Notes under the pieces: model-generated | Told to the model about the DNA's origin: nothing | Databases searched by the model: none | Seen by the model: the letters and a program-made list of their open reading frames with translations, nothing else | Origin: Alphaproteobacteria bacterium | Lineage (GTDB): Bacteria; Pseudomonadota; Alphaproteobacteria; RF32; CAG-239 | Length of the DNA: 51,491 bases | Direction: 5' to 3' | NCBI GenBank assembly: GCA_017935485.1 | Contig: JAGBHO010000005.1 | Location: 1-51,491, forward strand | In this document: in pieces, positions 7,331 to 15,036 of the stretch | Numbering within the stretch: the first letter of the stretch is position 1 | Layout: the number at the start of each line of letters is the position of its first letter | Made by a program: the position numbers and the translations under genes

Positions 7331-7357
7331 AAGCGGGAGAAAATCCCGCTTTTTTTA
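7331..7357 (+). terminator. Terminator after HTH gene, cassette 1
   Basis: AGCGGGA/TCCCGCT stem (7332-7338 with 7344-7350) and a T run. Nearly the same hairpin ends cassettes 2 and 3, so it belongs to the cassette. Confidence 0.85.
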
Positions 7358-7383
7358 TTTTTTTCTGTTCAAAGCAGAAACTT

Positions 7384-7460
7384 TGTCCTACTTCCCGCCA
7401 TAGCAACGCGGTCTCTGAAGCACCGTACAAACTGATGCCTCACCCGCCGGGTGCGCCGCC
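7384..7460. repeat. Dispersed intergenic repeat (family A), copy 1
   Basis: It shares with other copies the pattern CCATAGCAACGCGGTCTCTGA, AGCA, then AAACTGATGCCTCACCCGCC and GGGTGCG. Other copies: 16313-16397, 21166-21454 (tandem), 32244-32335, 41517-41653. It lies just after the terminator of the HTH gene. The 360 bp beyond it (to 7741) hold the inverted repeat below and no convincing gene. Confidence 0.75.
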
Positions 7461-7493
7461 GGTCGTACCGGTCATCCTGAACCCTTTTTTATT

Positions 7494-7575
7494 GTCATCC
7501 TGAGCGAAGCGAAGGATCCAGTCAAATCATATAGCTTTATTAACCAACTGGATTCTTCACTGCGTTCAGAATGAC
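7494..7575. repeat. Imperfect inverted repeat of the GTCATCCTGAGCGAAGCGAAG type
   Basis: The left arm (7494-7522, GTCATCCTGAGCGAAGCGAA then GGATCCAGT) is repeated as an imperfect reverse complement at 7546-7575 (ACTGGATTCTTCACTGCGTT then CAGAATGAC), with an AT-rich centre. Palindromes with this arm are widespread in bacterial intergenic DNA and behave like small non-autonomous elements. No target duplication is evident. Confidence 0.65.
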
Positions 7576-7757
7576 AGTGCCTTGCAGCTCCACACCCCTC
7601 AAGCCTGAGGGGGACAGGGGGTGTTAGACCAGCCCGATTACCGAACAACTTCTTAATCTTTGGAGCAAAGAGGTGAATATTAAGCACTAAGCTTTGGAGC
7701 ATAGCGACCTTACCTTTGCTCTGAAGATTTAGAAAGTGAGGTTGGGCTTGATTTTTG

Positions 7758-7783
7758 CTTACTTTTGATCAAGCAAAAGTAAG
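7758..7783. repeat. Perfect 10-bp inverted repeat
   Basis: CTTACTTTTG and CAAAAGTAAG are separated by ATCAAG. There is no T run, so it is not an obvious terminator. It lies at the left edge of the purine-rich tract. Confidence 0.5.
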
Positions 7784-7800
7784 AAAGAAGAATAACCAAC

Positions 7801-7991
7801 TTTATGAAGAACCCAAAACCCGAAAATAAAAAAAGGAAAGAAAGAGAGAGGAGAGAAAACGGGGGCGGAAAGTGGGAAAAGAAAATGGCAGAGGGATAAG
7901 AGAATGAGTGAAGAGGGAAGAGAGAAAACGACGGCAAAAGAGAGAAAAAGAAAGATGAAACAGAGAAAATAAAAACAAGAAAAAGAAAGGA
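7801..7991. other. Purine-rich low-complexity tract without a gene
   Basis: About 190 bp in which the + strand is overwhelmingly A and G (GAAAGAAAGAGAGAGGAGAG and similar). Open frames on the complementary strand here are low-complexity Ser/Phe/Leu strings and are not credible genes. The strand asymmetry could favour R-loops or triplex structures, or it may be a decayed element. A shorter purine-rich stretch with similar words occurs at 16530-16640. Confidence 0.6.
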
Positions 7992-8010
7992 TGAATTTTA
8001 GAGCGGAGGA

Positions 8011-8044
8011 AATAAAAATACCCGATGACGACACCGGGTATTTT
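8011..8044 (-). terminator. Terminator of the DUF2934-like gene
   Basis: AATACCCG (8017-8024) pairs with CGGGTATT (8035-8042); read on the - strand the stem is followed by TTTTTATTT. It ends the small gene at 8071-8307. Confidence 0.75.
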
Positions 8045-8070
8045 CCAAACAATTTTGCTTCGAAAAAAGA

Positions 8071-8307
8071 CTATTTTGAAGTCTTTTTAGAAGAAGAACT
8101 GCTGCTTTTTTTCGAGCTTGCAGAAGAAGTTTTTTTGCAAGATGAAGAAGAGCATTTTTTGCTTGAAGAGCCAGAGTTTTTGTTGCTGTACAATTGCTCA
8201 ATAGCCATAGCCCAGTGCTGGGATTCCATACCGGACGGGCAGCCGGCGTTTTGCCAAATGTAATATGCAGCTTCTCTGATTGCATTTTCATTATAATTAT
8301 TTGCCAT
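8071..8307 (-). CDS. DUF2934-like small protein with Lys/Ser-rich tail
   Basis: This 78-residue protein starts MANNYNENAIREAAYYIWQN, chosen because AGGAG lies 8 nt upstream; a longer frame begins only at a TTG with no ribosome site. Residues 8-38 (AIREAAYYIWQNAG, then HWAMAIEQLY) match the DUF2934 pattern of alphaproteobacteria (A-x-x-x-W-x-x-x-G ... HW-x-x-A). The second half is a repeated Lys/Ser string (KKTSSASSKKSSSSSSKK), like histone H1-type tails, suggesting nucleic-acid binding or a flexible basic tail. Function of the family is unknown. It is monocistronic, with its own promoter and terminator. Confidence 0.75.
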   Translation of the reverse strand: MANNYNENAIREAAYYIWQNAGCPSGMESQHWAMAIEQLYSNKNSGSSSKKCSSSSCKKTSSASSKKSSSSSSKKTSK

Positions 8308-8349
8308 AATATAACTCCTGAAAATAAAATTTTTTACCAATCATCAATT

Positions 8350-8377
8350 AATATATACGCAAAATTTTATACGTCAA
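8350..8377 (-). promoter_or_regulatory. Promoter of the DUF2934-like gene
   Basis: On the - strand, TTGACG (8377-8372) and TATATT (8355-8350) are 16 bp apart, about 45 bp before the ATG at 8307. The rest of 8308-8520 is AT-rich and must also hold the glgB promoter on the + strand, which I cannot place exactly. Confidence 0.55.
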
Positions 8378-8520
8378 TATCTAAAAGTTTGAATTTGTTA
8401 AATATGTAAAATAAACTTGATTTCTGCATTAAAATTGTTGCAAAAATAATCAATAGATTTTATAGATAAATATGATGATTTTTTAATCTGATTTTTTAGT
8501 ATTTTATACGAGGTATATTT

Positions 8521-10710
8521 ATGGAAAATTTATTATCTAAAGAAGAAATGGAAGCGGTAATCAGCGGCAATCACGGCAATGTTTTTGCAGTGCTCGGCAT
8601 CCACAAAGACAAAGGCAGCAAAGAGGTGTTTATTCGCACTTATCAGCCTCATGCCAAGTCGGTTGAACTCCTCAAATACGATGATTCCTCGCTCGGATAT
8701 TTAACCAAACTTGATGACCGCGGATTCTTTCAGATAAACGTCGGTGCTGTTGATAATTTTCCATATCGTTTTCGGATAGAGAACGACCTCGGACAGTTTT
8801 ATATCAAAGAAGACGAATACAGATTCCCTTCGGTGCTGGGCGATATCGACGTCTATCTTCTGGCTGAAGGCAACCACCTTGAAATGTATAAAAGGTTTGG
8901 CGCGCACGTCATGGAAATGGACGGTATTAAAGGCGTTGGATTCGCTGTCTGGGCGCCTAATGCCAAACGTGTCAGCGTCGTCGGCGGTTTTAACAATTGG
9001 GACGGCCGCGCTCATGTCATGCGCAAACATCCGACCTGCGGTGTATGGGATATTTTTATCCCCGGAATTGGCGCGGGCGAACTCTATAAATACGAAATCA
9101 AAACGCAGGAAGATTATATTCTGGTAAAATCAGACCCCGTTGCTTTCTGGTCTGAAAAGCGTCCGAACACCGCATCGGTGGTTTACGATTCCAAATATCA
9201 CTGGAATGATGACGGCTGGATGAATTACCGCGAAGAACACAACAGCTTTGACAAGCCGATGTCAATTTATGAGGTTCATCTCGGTTCATGGCGCCGTAAA
9301 GACGGCAATGAGTTTCTGACTTATCGCGAATTGGCTGATACGCTGGTTCCCTATGTCAGCAATATGGGATTCACGCATGTCGAGTTTTTGCCGCTGACCG
9401 AACATCCGTTGGATTCTTCCTGGGGATATCAGGTTGTCGGCATGTTTTCTCCGACCAGCCGTTTCGGCACGCCGGATGACCTGCGCTATTTGATAGATAA
9501 ATTCCACGAAGCCAATATAGCGGTGATAATGGACTGGGTGCCGGCGCACTTCCCGAAAGACGGTCACGGCCTGAATGAATTTGACGGCACGCACTTGTAT
9601 GAACACGCTGACCCGCGCAAAGGCGAACATTCCGACTGGGGAACAAAAATTTACAATTACGGCCGGACGGAAGTCTGCAACTTCTTGTGCGCAAGCGCGC
9701 TGTACTGGCTGAAAGAATTTCACATTGACGGCCTGCGCGTAGACGCCGTTGCTTCCATGCTTTATCTGGATTATTCCCGCAAGAACGGCGAGTGGATTCC
9801 CAATATTTACGGCGGTAATGAAAACCTTGAGGCAATCTCTTTCCTGCGCCGTATGAACGAACTGGTTTACGGTCAGAATAAGGGAGCATTTACCTGCGCC
9901 GAAGAGTCCACGGCCTGGCCGATGGTATCGCGCCCGACATCCATGGGCGGTTTGGGCTTCGGCTATAAATGGAACATGGGCTGGATGAACGATACCTTGA
10001 AATACATCAGCAAAGACCCGATATATAGAAGGTTCCACCACGGCATGCTGACGTTTGGTCTGCTCTATGCCTTTAACGAAAACTTTATCCTGCCGATTTC
10101 GCATGACGAAGTCGTCCATGGCAAAGGCTCCATGCTGTCAAAAATGCCGGGCGACGAATGGCAGAAATTTGCCAACCTGCGCGCTTATTACGGCTTTATG
10201 TATACCCACCCCGGCAAAAAGCTTTTGTTCCAGGGCTGCGAGTTCGGACAGGACTGGGAATGGAACTCGGAAGAAAGCCTGCGTTGGCATCTGCTGGAAT
10301 ACCCGATGTATAAGGGAATGCAAAACTGCGTCCGCGATTTGAATTATATGTATAAGGGCAATCCGGCCTTTTATGAGGTTGACTTTGATTACCGCGGCTT
10401 TGAGTGGATAGACCACAGCAATGCTGATGACAGCGTTATTTCTTATATGCGCAAAGGCTCGACCCCCGGCGATTATATGATTGTCATCTGCAACTTTACG
10501 CCGGTCGTCCGGCACGATTTCCGGATCGGTGTTCATGAACGGATTAAGTATCAGGAAATTTTTAACAGCGACGATGTCAACTATTGGGGCAGCGGCGTTA
10601 AGAACGAGGGCTTTATGGAAGCCGGCGATATTCCGGCCAACGGCAAGGAATTCTCAATTGAAGTTACGCTTCCGGCGCTTTCGACAATTGTTATCAAACC
10701 GGTAAGATAA
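8521..10710 (+). CDS. glgB: 1,4-alpha-glucan (glycogen) branching enzyme
   Basis: This 729-residue GH13 enzyme, the normal length for GlgB, cuts alpha-1,4 chains and rejoins them as alpha-1,6 branches. In order: an N-terminal beta module (1-110), CBM48 (GVGFAVWAPNAKRVSVVGGF, ~140-160), the TIM barrel with DWVPAHFPKDGHGL (region I), DGLRVDAVASMLYLDY (region II with the nucleophile Asp), AEESTAWP (region III with the acid Glu) and PISHDEVVHGKGSM (region IV), and a C-terminal beta domain. GAGG precedes the ATG. First gene of a three-gene operon; glgX starts 24 bp downstream. No glgA, glgC or glgP is in the window. Confidence 0.97.
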   Translation: MENLLSKEEMEAVISGNHGNVFAVLGIHKDKGSKEVFIRTYQPHAKSVELLKYDDSSLGYLTKLDDRGFFQINVGAVDNFPYRFRIENDLGQFYIKEDEYRFPSVLGDIDVYLLAEGNHLEMYKRFGAHVMEMDGIKGVGFAVWAPNAKRVSVVGGFNNWDGRAHVMRKHPTCGVWDIFIPGIGAGELYKYEIKTQEDYILVKSDPVAFWSEKRPNTASVVYDSKYHWNDDGWMNYREEHNSFDKPMSIYEVHLGSWRRKDGNEFLTYRELADTLVPYVSNMGFTHVEFLPLTEHPLDSSWGYQVVGMFSPTSRFGTPDDLRYLIDKFHEANIAVIMDWVPAHFPKDGHGLNEFDGTHLYEHADPRKGEHSDWGTKIYNYGRTEVCNFLCASALYWLKEFHIDGLRVDAVASMLYLDYSRKNGEWIPNIYGGNENLEAISFLRRMNELVYGQNKGAFTCAEESTAWPMVSRPTSMGGLGFGYKWNMGWMNDTLKYISKDPIYRRFHHGMLTFGLLYAFNENFILPISHDEVVHGKGSMLSKMPGDEWQKFANLRAYYGFMYTHPGKKLLFQGCEFGQDWEWNSEESLRWHLLEYPMYKGMQNCVRDLNYMYKGNPAFYEVDFDYRGFEWIDHSNADDSVISYMRKGSTPGDYMIVICNFTPVVRHDFRIGVHERIKYQEIFNSDDVNYWGSGVKNEGFMEAGDIPANGKEFSIEVTLPALSTIVIKPVR

Positions 10711-10734
10711 ACATTATCTGAGAGGAGAAAAACA

Positions 10735-12813
10735 ATGGCAAAAATTCAACCCCGTGACGGCAGCCCCTATCCTTTGGGCGCGCACTATGACGGCGCGGGC
10801 GTGAATTTTGCCTTGTTTTCCGCTCATGCCGAAAAGGTGGAACTCTGCCTTTTTAACAATGCCGGAACGGAAGAAACCGCCCGCTTTGCCATTACCGAAA
10901 ATGACAATAACGTCTGGCATATTTATCTTCCGGACGTGGCCCCCGGACAGGTCTACGGCTATCGTGTCTACGGCCCGTACAAACCGCTGGAAGGGCACCG
11001 TTTTAACCCGAACAAACTGCTGATTGATCCCTATGGCCGCCGCCTGACCGGCAAGCTGATCTGGCATAAGGCAATTTTCGGATACGATATTGACAGCCCG
11101 CAAAAAGACTTGTCTTTCAGCACGCTGGACAGTGCGCCTTATGTGCCGAAATCGGTGGTGACGGAAGACGACTTTGACTGGGAAGACGATACGCCGCCGA
11201 ACCATAAGTTTGAAACTTCGGTGATATATGAAACGCATTTGAAAGGCTATACCAAACTTCATCCGCAAATTCCGGATAAAAAACGCGGAACTTTTGCCGG
11301 TATGAACGAGAGTGTTGTCATCAGCTATCTTAAGTGGCTGGGCGTAACGGCCGTGGAGTTTCTGCCGCTGCACGCTTTTTTTGGCAACAGGCATAAGAAA
11401 GGCTATATCAAGGACAATTACTGGGGATACGAAAGCTACAGCTTTTTTGCGCCCGAACAGACCTATCTTTATTCTCACAATCTCAACGAGATTAAGCGGC
11501 TTGTCAAAACGCTGCACCAAAACGGCATAGAGGTATTGATGGATGTGGTGTTCAACCACACCGGCGAGGGCAATCAGCTCGGCCCGACATTATGCTTCCG
11601 CGGTATAGACAATGCCAGCTATTATACATTATCGCCCGAAAACAAACGCTACTATTATGACAGTACCGGCTGCGGCGCGTCATTTAACATTCAAAACCCG
11701 CAGGTGCTGAAACTGGTAATGGATTCCCTCCGCTATTGGGTTGAGGAATTTCACATCGACGGTTTCCGTTTTGACCTTGCGCCGACATTGTGCCGCTATA
11801 AAACGGCCGTCAGTTCGCATTGCGGATTTTTATACGCCGTTGCGCAGGATCCGGTGCTGAAAAAAGTCAAACTGATTGCCGAGCCGTGGGATGTCGGCGT
11901 CGGCGGTTATCAGGTCGGGGCTTTCCCGCCGGGCTGGGCGGAATGGAATGACAAATACCGCGACGTTATCCGCCGTTTTTGGAAAGGCGACAAATATCAG
12001 ATTGGCGAGCTTGCCAGCCGCATTTCCGGTTCCAGCGATGTCTTTGATTACAACAACCGCGACATCTGGACCAGTGTTAATTTTGTAACGGCGCACGACG
12101 GTTTTTGCCTGCGTGATCTGGTCAGTTACAATCATAAGCATAACGAGGCCAACGGCGAAGACAACCGCGACGGCACGGATTCCAACTGGAGCTGGAATTC
12201 CGGTCAGGAAGGCGAGACCGCCAACCGTACCATTCGGGACAACCGCTATGACCGCGCCCGCGCCATGCTGGCAACGCTGCTTTTGTCTTTTGGCACGCCG
12301 ATGCTGGTTGCCGGAGACGAGTTCGCCCATACCCAGATGGGCAACAACAATCCGTATTGTCAGGACAATGCCATTACCTGGATAACTTGGGAAGGAATAG
12401 GCAAACGCGGCAAAGACCTTGCCAAATTTACCCGCCGGCTCATAAAGCTCCGCCGCCGTCTGAGTATCTTTCTGCGCCGCAAATTTTTTAAAGGCGAACC
12501 GGTGGACGGCAGCAAAATCAAAGATCTGACATGGTATACGGAAAAAGGCGAAGAATTTGCCGTTGCCGACTGGCAGATGCCTGACCGCAAATATCTGGCC
12601 TACAGCGTTTATGACGGTAAGAGTTACATCTTTTGCATTTTGAACGCCGGCCCGTCGGAAATCGAATGGAAGCTTCCGAATTTGGATAATAAATTAAGCT
12701 GGGAGTTGTTGCTGGACAGCTCGGACAAGTTTAATGCCCGAACGGAAATCAAATCTAAAAAGGTGATTACGGTTCCGGCTTGGAGCGTATTGCTTTTTGA
12801 AATCAAAAAATAG
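10735..12813 (+). CDS. glgX: Glycogen debranching enzyme (isoamylase type)
   Basis: This 692-residue GH13 isoamylase-type enzyme hydrolyses alpha-1,6 branches of phosphorylase-limited glycogen. CBM48 occupies about 1-110 (YPLGAHYDGAGVNFALFSAH). Catalytic-barrel motifs are MDVVFNHTGEGN (region I), DGFRFDLAPTLCR (region II, nucleophile Asp), LIAEPWDVGVGGYQVG (region III, acid Glu) and VTAHDGFCLRDLVSYNHKHN (region IV). The segment NEANGEDNRDGT is typical of GlgX/TreX. GAGAGGAG precedes the ATG. It lies between glgB and malQ (8-bp gap), so branching, debranching and chain disproportionation are co-expressed. Confidence 0.96.
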   Translation: MAKIQPRDGSPYPLGAHYDGAGVNFALFSAHAEKVELCLFNNAGTEETARFAITENDNNVWHIYLPDVAPGQVYGYRVYGPYKPLEGHRFNPNKLLIDPYGRRLTGKLIWHKAIFGYDIDSPQKDLSFSTLDSAPYVPKSVVTEDDFDWEDDTPPNHKFETSVIYETHLKGYTKLHPQIPDKKRGTFAGMNESVVISYLKWLGVTAVEFLPLHAFFGNRHKKGYIKDNYWGYESYSFFAPEQTYLYSHNLNEIKRLVKTLHQNGIEVLMDVVFNHTGEGNQLGPTLCFRGIDNASYYTLSPENKRYYYDSTGCGASFNIQNPQVLKLVMDSLRYWVEEFHIDGFRFDLAPTLCRYKTAVSSHCGFLYAVAQDPVLKKVKLIAEPWDVGVGGYQVGAFPPGWAEWNDKYRDVIRRFWKGDKYQIGELASRISGSSDVFDYNNRDIWTSVNFVTAHDGFCLRDLVSYNHKHNEANGEDNRDGTDSNWSWNSGQEGETANRTIRDNRYDRARAMLATLLLSFGTPMLVAGDEFAHTQMGNNNPYCQDNAITWITWEGIGKRGKDLAKFTRRLIKLRRRLSIFLRRKFFKGEPVDGSKIKDLTWYTEKGEEFAVADWQMPDRKYLAYSVYDGKSYIFCILNAGPSEIEWKLPNLDNKLSWELLLDSSDKFNARTEIKSKKVITVPAWSVLLFEIKK

Positions 12814-12821
12814 GAGGGACG

Positions 12822-14966
12822 ATGCAGGACAATCTTCAACAACTGGCAGACAAGCTCGGAATATTAACCAAATTTTTCGATGCCGGCATAAACCGCAAAG
12901 AATATTACCCTCCGGAAAAGGTTATTCGTTTTTTTGCCGAAAGCTTTGGTTATAAAGCCGGCAGCGATGCCGAGATAAACGCCTCTCTGGAGAAGTTTGC
13001 CAAAAAACGTTGGCAGAAATCTCTGGAAAACATATATGTCTGCGAGCAGGGCGACATCAGGCTGGATATTGTGGTGCCGGTGCCGTTGAAAATAGATGAT
13101 GCCCGCATTAACCTGAAATATCAAAATACCGAAAGCGATTTTTCCATTCCGCTGGAAGTGATTGTCACCGGCGAGGAAAAGGAAATCGGCAAAACGCTGT
13201 ACAGCCGTCTGGAACTGCAGTTGAAAGCCGATTTGGAGGTCGGATATTATGATGCCGAAGTCAGCCTCGGCGGCAAAAAATATACAACCCGTCTGGCCGT
13301 GGCTCCCAAACGCTGCTATAATAATGAAGATTTGCAAAACCACAAACTCTGGGGCTTTGCCGTTCAGTTGTACTCCGTAAGGAGCGAACGCAACTGGGGT
13401 GTCGGCGACTTTACCGATCTGAAGAATTTGGTCTGGATAGCCTCCCGCGCCGGCGCTGACATTATCGGACTGAATCCGCTGAACGTTCTGTCGCATGACT
13501 ATCCGGAAAATTGCAGCCCTTATTGCGCCATCAGCCGCCTGTTTTTGAACCCGATTTATATTGATGTCGAGCAGGTGCCGGAGTTCAAACCGGAGGATAT
13601 TGACGTATTGCAGGGTGAAATTGCCGGATACAGAAACGCCGAACTGATTGACTACCCCGGCGTATACCGCCTGAAAATCCGTCTGCTTGAAAAAATGTAT
13701 GAACGCCTGCTCAAAGATAAAAAGTCTGCACGCATGGCCGAGTTCAAATCTTTCTGCAAAGAACAGGGTGCGGATTTGGACCGTCTGGCAATTTATCAGA
13801 CGCTGTATGAAGAAAAGACTAAAACCGTCTGGGGCGGCTGGAAAGCCTGGGATGAAAAACTGCGCAATCCGGCATCTTTGGCTGTCAAAGAATTTGCCAA
13901 AGAGCATGAGAACCGCGTCGGCTTTTTCAAATATCTGCAGTTTGAGGCAGCCCGCCAGTATGATGAGGTCGCCCAAGCCGTGAAAGACGCCGGCCTGAAA
14001 ATCGGCTTGTATCGCGATTTAGCCGTCGGCGTCGGTCAGGACAGCGCCGAAGTCTGGAGCAATTACGAGGCCTATGTCAAAGACGCCGGCGCCGGCGCAC
14101 CGCCTGACGCAATGTTCATTCAGGGACAAAAATGGGGTTTGGGCGCATTCAACCCTTATACCTTAAAAGAGCAGGGCTACGAGCCTTTTATCAAGGTGCT
14201 GAGAGCAAATATGCGCGGCGCCGGTGCCATTCGCGTTGACCACGCCATGAGCCTGATGCGGCTGTATATTGTTCCCAATAGCGAAGATATGGGAACATAT
14301 ATCATGTATAACTTTGCCGATATGATGAATATTCTGGCTATTGAAAGCTACTTGAACCGCTGTATTGTTGTTGGTGAAAGTATCGGCAATGTGCCTGAGG
14401 GCTTCATTCCGGCACTGGAGCGGAAAAACATAGATTCCCTGACCGTATTGTGGGAAGAACGCGAAAATTGCGCCGGGGACTTCAAATCTCCGTCATCTTA
14501 CCCCGAGAATGCCTTTGCTTCAGTCGGAACACATGATATGCCGCCGCTCAGAATGTGGTGGTTCGGGTATGATATTGAAGAGCGTTTTCGGGTTGGTATT
14601 GTGCCGGACGAAGAAACAAAAATCAGAGATTATCATAATCGGGAACTGGATCGCTGGAAACTGCTTTTTGCTTTGGACAGCAACGGCGTCTGGCCGGAAG
14701 ACAATCTGCGCAAAAACAATTATATTTATGGCGAGGCTTATCCCGAGGGAATAGAAGAGGCCGTACACAGATTTGTGTCACGCAGCGCATCAAAAGTTTT
14801 TCTGGCGGAGCTGGAAAATATCTTGCACGTTGAGAAAATGCAAAACCTGCCGGGGACATGGAGAGAATGCCCGAACTGGCAGCGCAAACTTCCGGTTCCT
14901 CTGGAACGTCTGGAAAGCGATATCGCCTATATCCGCAATGTCAATGCCATAAAAAGGGAGAGATAA
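12822..14966 (+). CDS. malQ: 4-alpha-glucanotransferase (amylomaltase)
   Basis: This 714-residue GH77 enzyme of the long, MalQ-type form has an N-terminal extension (1-160) before the barrel. Key motifs: GFAVQLYSVRSERNWGVGDF at the barrel entry, GAIRVDHAMSLMRLY (catalytic Asp), GESIGNVPEGF (acid/base Glu) and SVGTHDMPPLRMWW (conserved H-D). It transfers maltooligosaccharide chains, recycling the short chains released by GlgX. A GGAGGGACG ribosome site overlaps the end of glgX. Last gene of the operon, followed by a hairpin. Confidence 0.95.
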   Translation: MQDNLQQLADKLGILTKFFDAGINRKEYYPPEKVIRFFAESFGYKAGSDAEINASLEKFAKKRWQKSLENIYVCEQGDIRLDIVVPVPLKIDDARINLKYQNTESDFSIPLEVIVTGEEKEIGKTLYSRLELQLKADLEVGYYDAEVSLGGKKYTTRLAVAPKRCYNNEDLQNHKLWGFAVQLYSVRSERNWGVGDFTDLKNLVWIASRAGADIIGLNPLNVLSHDYPENCSPYCAISRLFLNPIYIDVEQVPEFKPEDIDVLQGEIAGYRNAELIDYPGVYRLKIRLLEKMYERLLKDKKSARMAEFKSFCKEQGADLDRLAIYQTLYEEKTKTVWGGWKAWDEKLRNPASLAVKEFAKEHENRVGFFKYLQFEAARQYDEVAQAVKDAGLKIGLYRDLAVGVGQDSAEVWSNYEAYVKDAGAGAPPDAMFIQGQKWGLGAFNPYTLKEQGYEPFIKVLRANMRGAGAIRVDHAMSLMRLYIVPNSEDMGTYIMYNFADMMNILAIESYLNRCIVVGESIGNVPEGFIPALERKNIDSLTVLWEERENCAGDFKSPSSYPENAFASVGTHDMPPLRMWWFGYDIEERFRVGIVPDEETKIRDYHNRELDRWKLLFALDSNGVWPEDNLRKNNYIYGEAYPEGIEEAVHRFVSRSASKVFLAELENILHVEKMQNLPGTWRECPNWQRKLPVPLERLESDIAYIRNVNAIKRER

Positions 14967-14976
14967 AAAATACATC

Positions 14977-15011
14977 GGCCGGCGAAAGCATTCGCCGGCC
15001 ATTTCCTTTGT
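14977..15011. terminator. Hairpin between convergent malQ and the Cys-rich gene
   Basis: A 10-bp stem GGCCGGCGAA/TTCGCCGGCC (14977-14986 with 14991-15000). The + side has only an interrupted T run (ATTTCCTTTGTTTT); the - side runs into GATGTATTTTTT. Likely a weak bidirectional terminator. Confidence 0.6.
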
Positions 15012-15036
15012 TTTCTATCTTTGTATAACCATATTG

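Noticed and set aside
7710..8052. Two - strand open frames in the purine-rich tract
   Set aside because: Products are Ser/Phe/Leu low-complexity strings created by the purine bias; no ribosome sites.
9286..10119. 277-codon open frame antisense to glgB
   Set aside because: It lies fully inside the conserved catalytic part of glgB, has no ribosome site and gives no recognisable protein; codon bias of glgB opens the frame.
10714..11559. 281-codon open frame antisense to glgX
   Set aside because: Overlaps the CBM48 and barrel entry of glgX and has no independent support.
12864..13976. 370-codon open frame antisense to malQ
   Set aside because: Fully inside malQ; composition (Phe, Gln, Ile strings) is that of a shadow frame.
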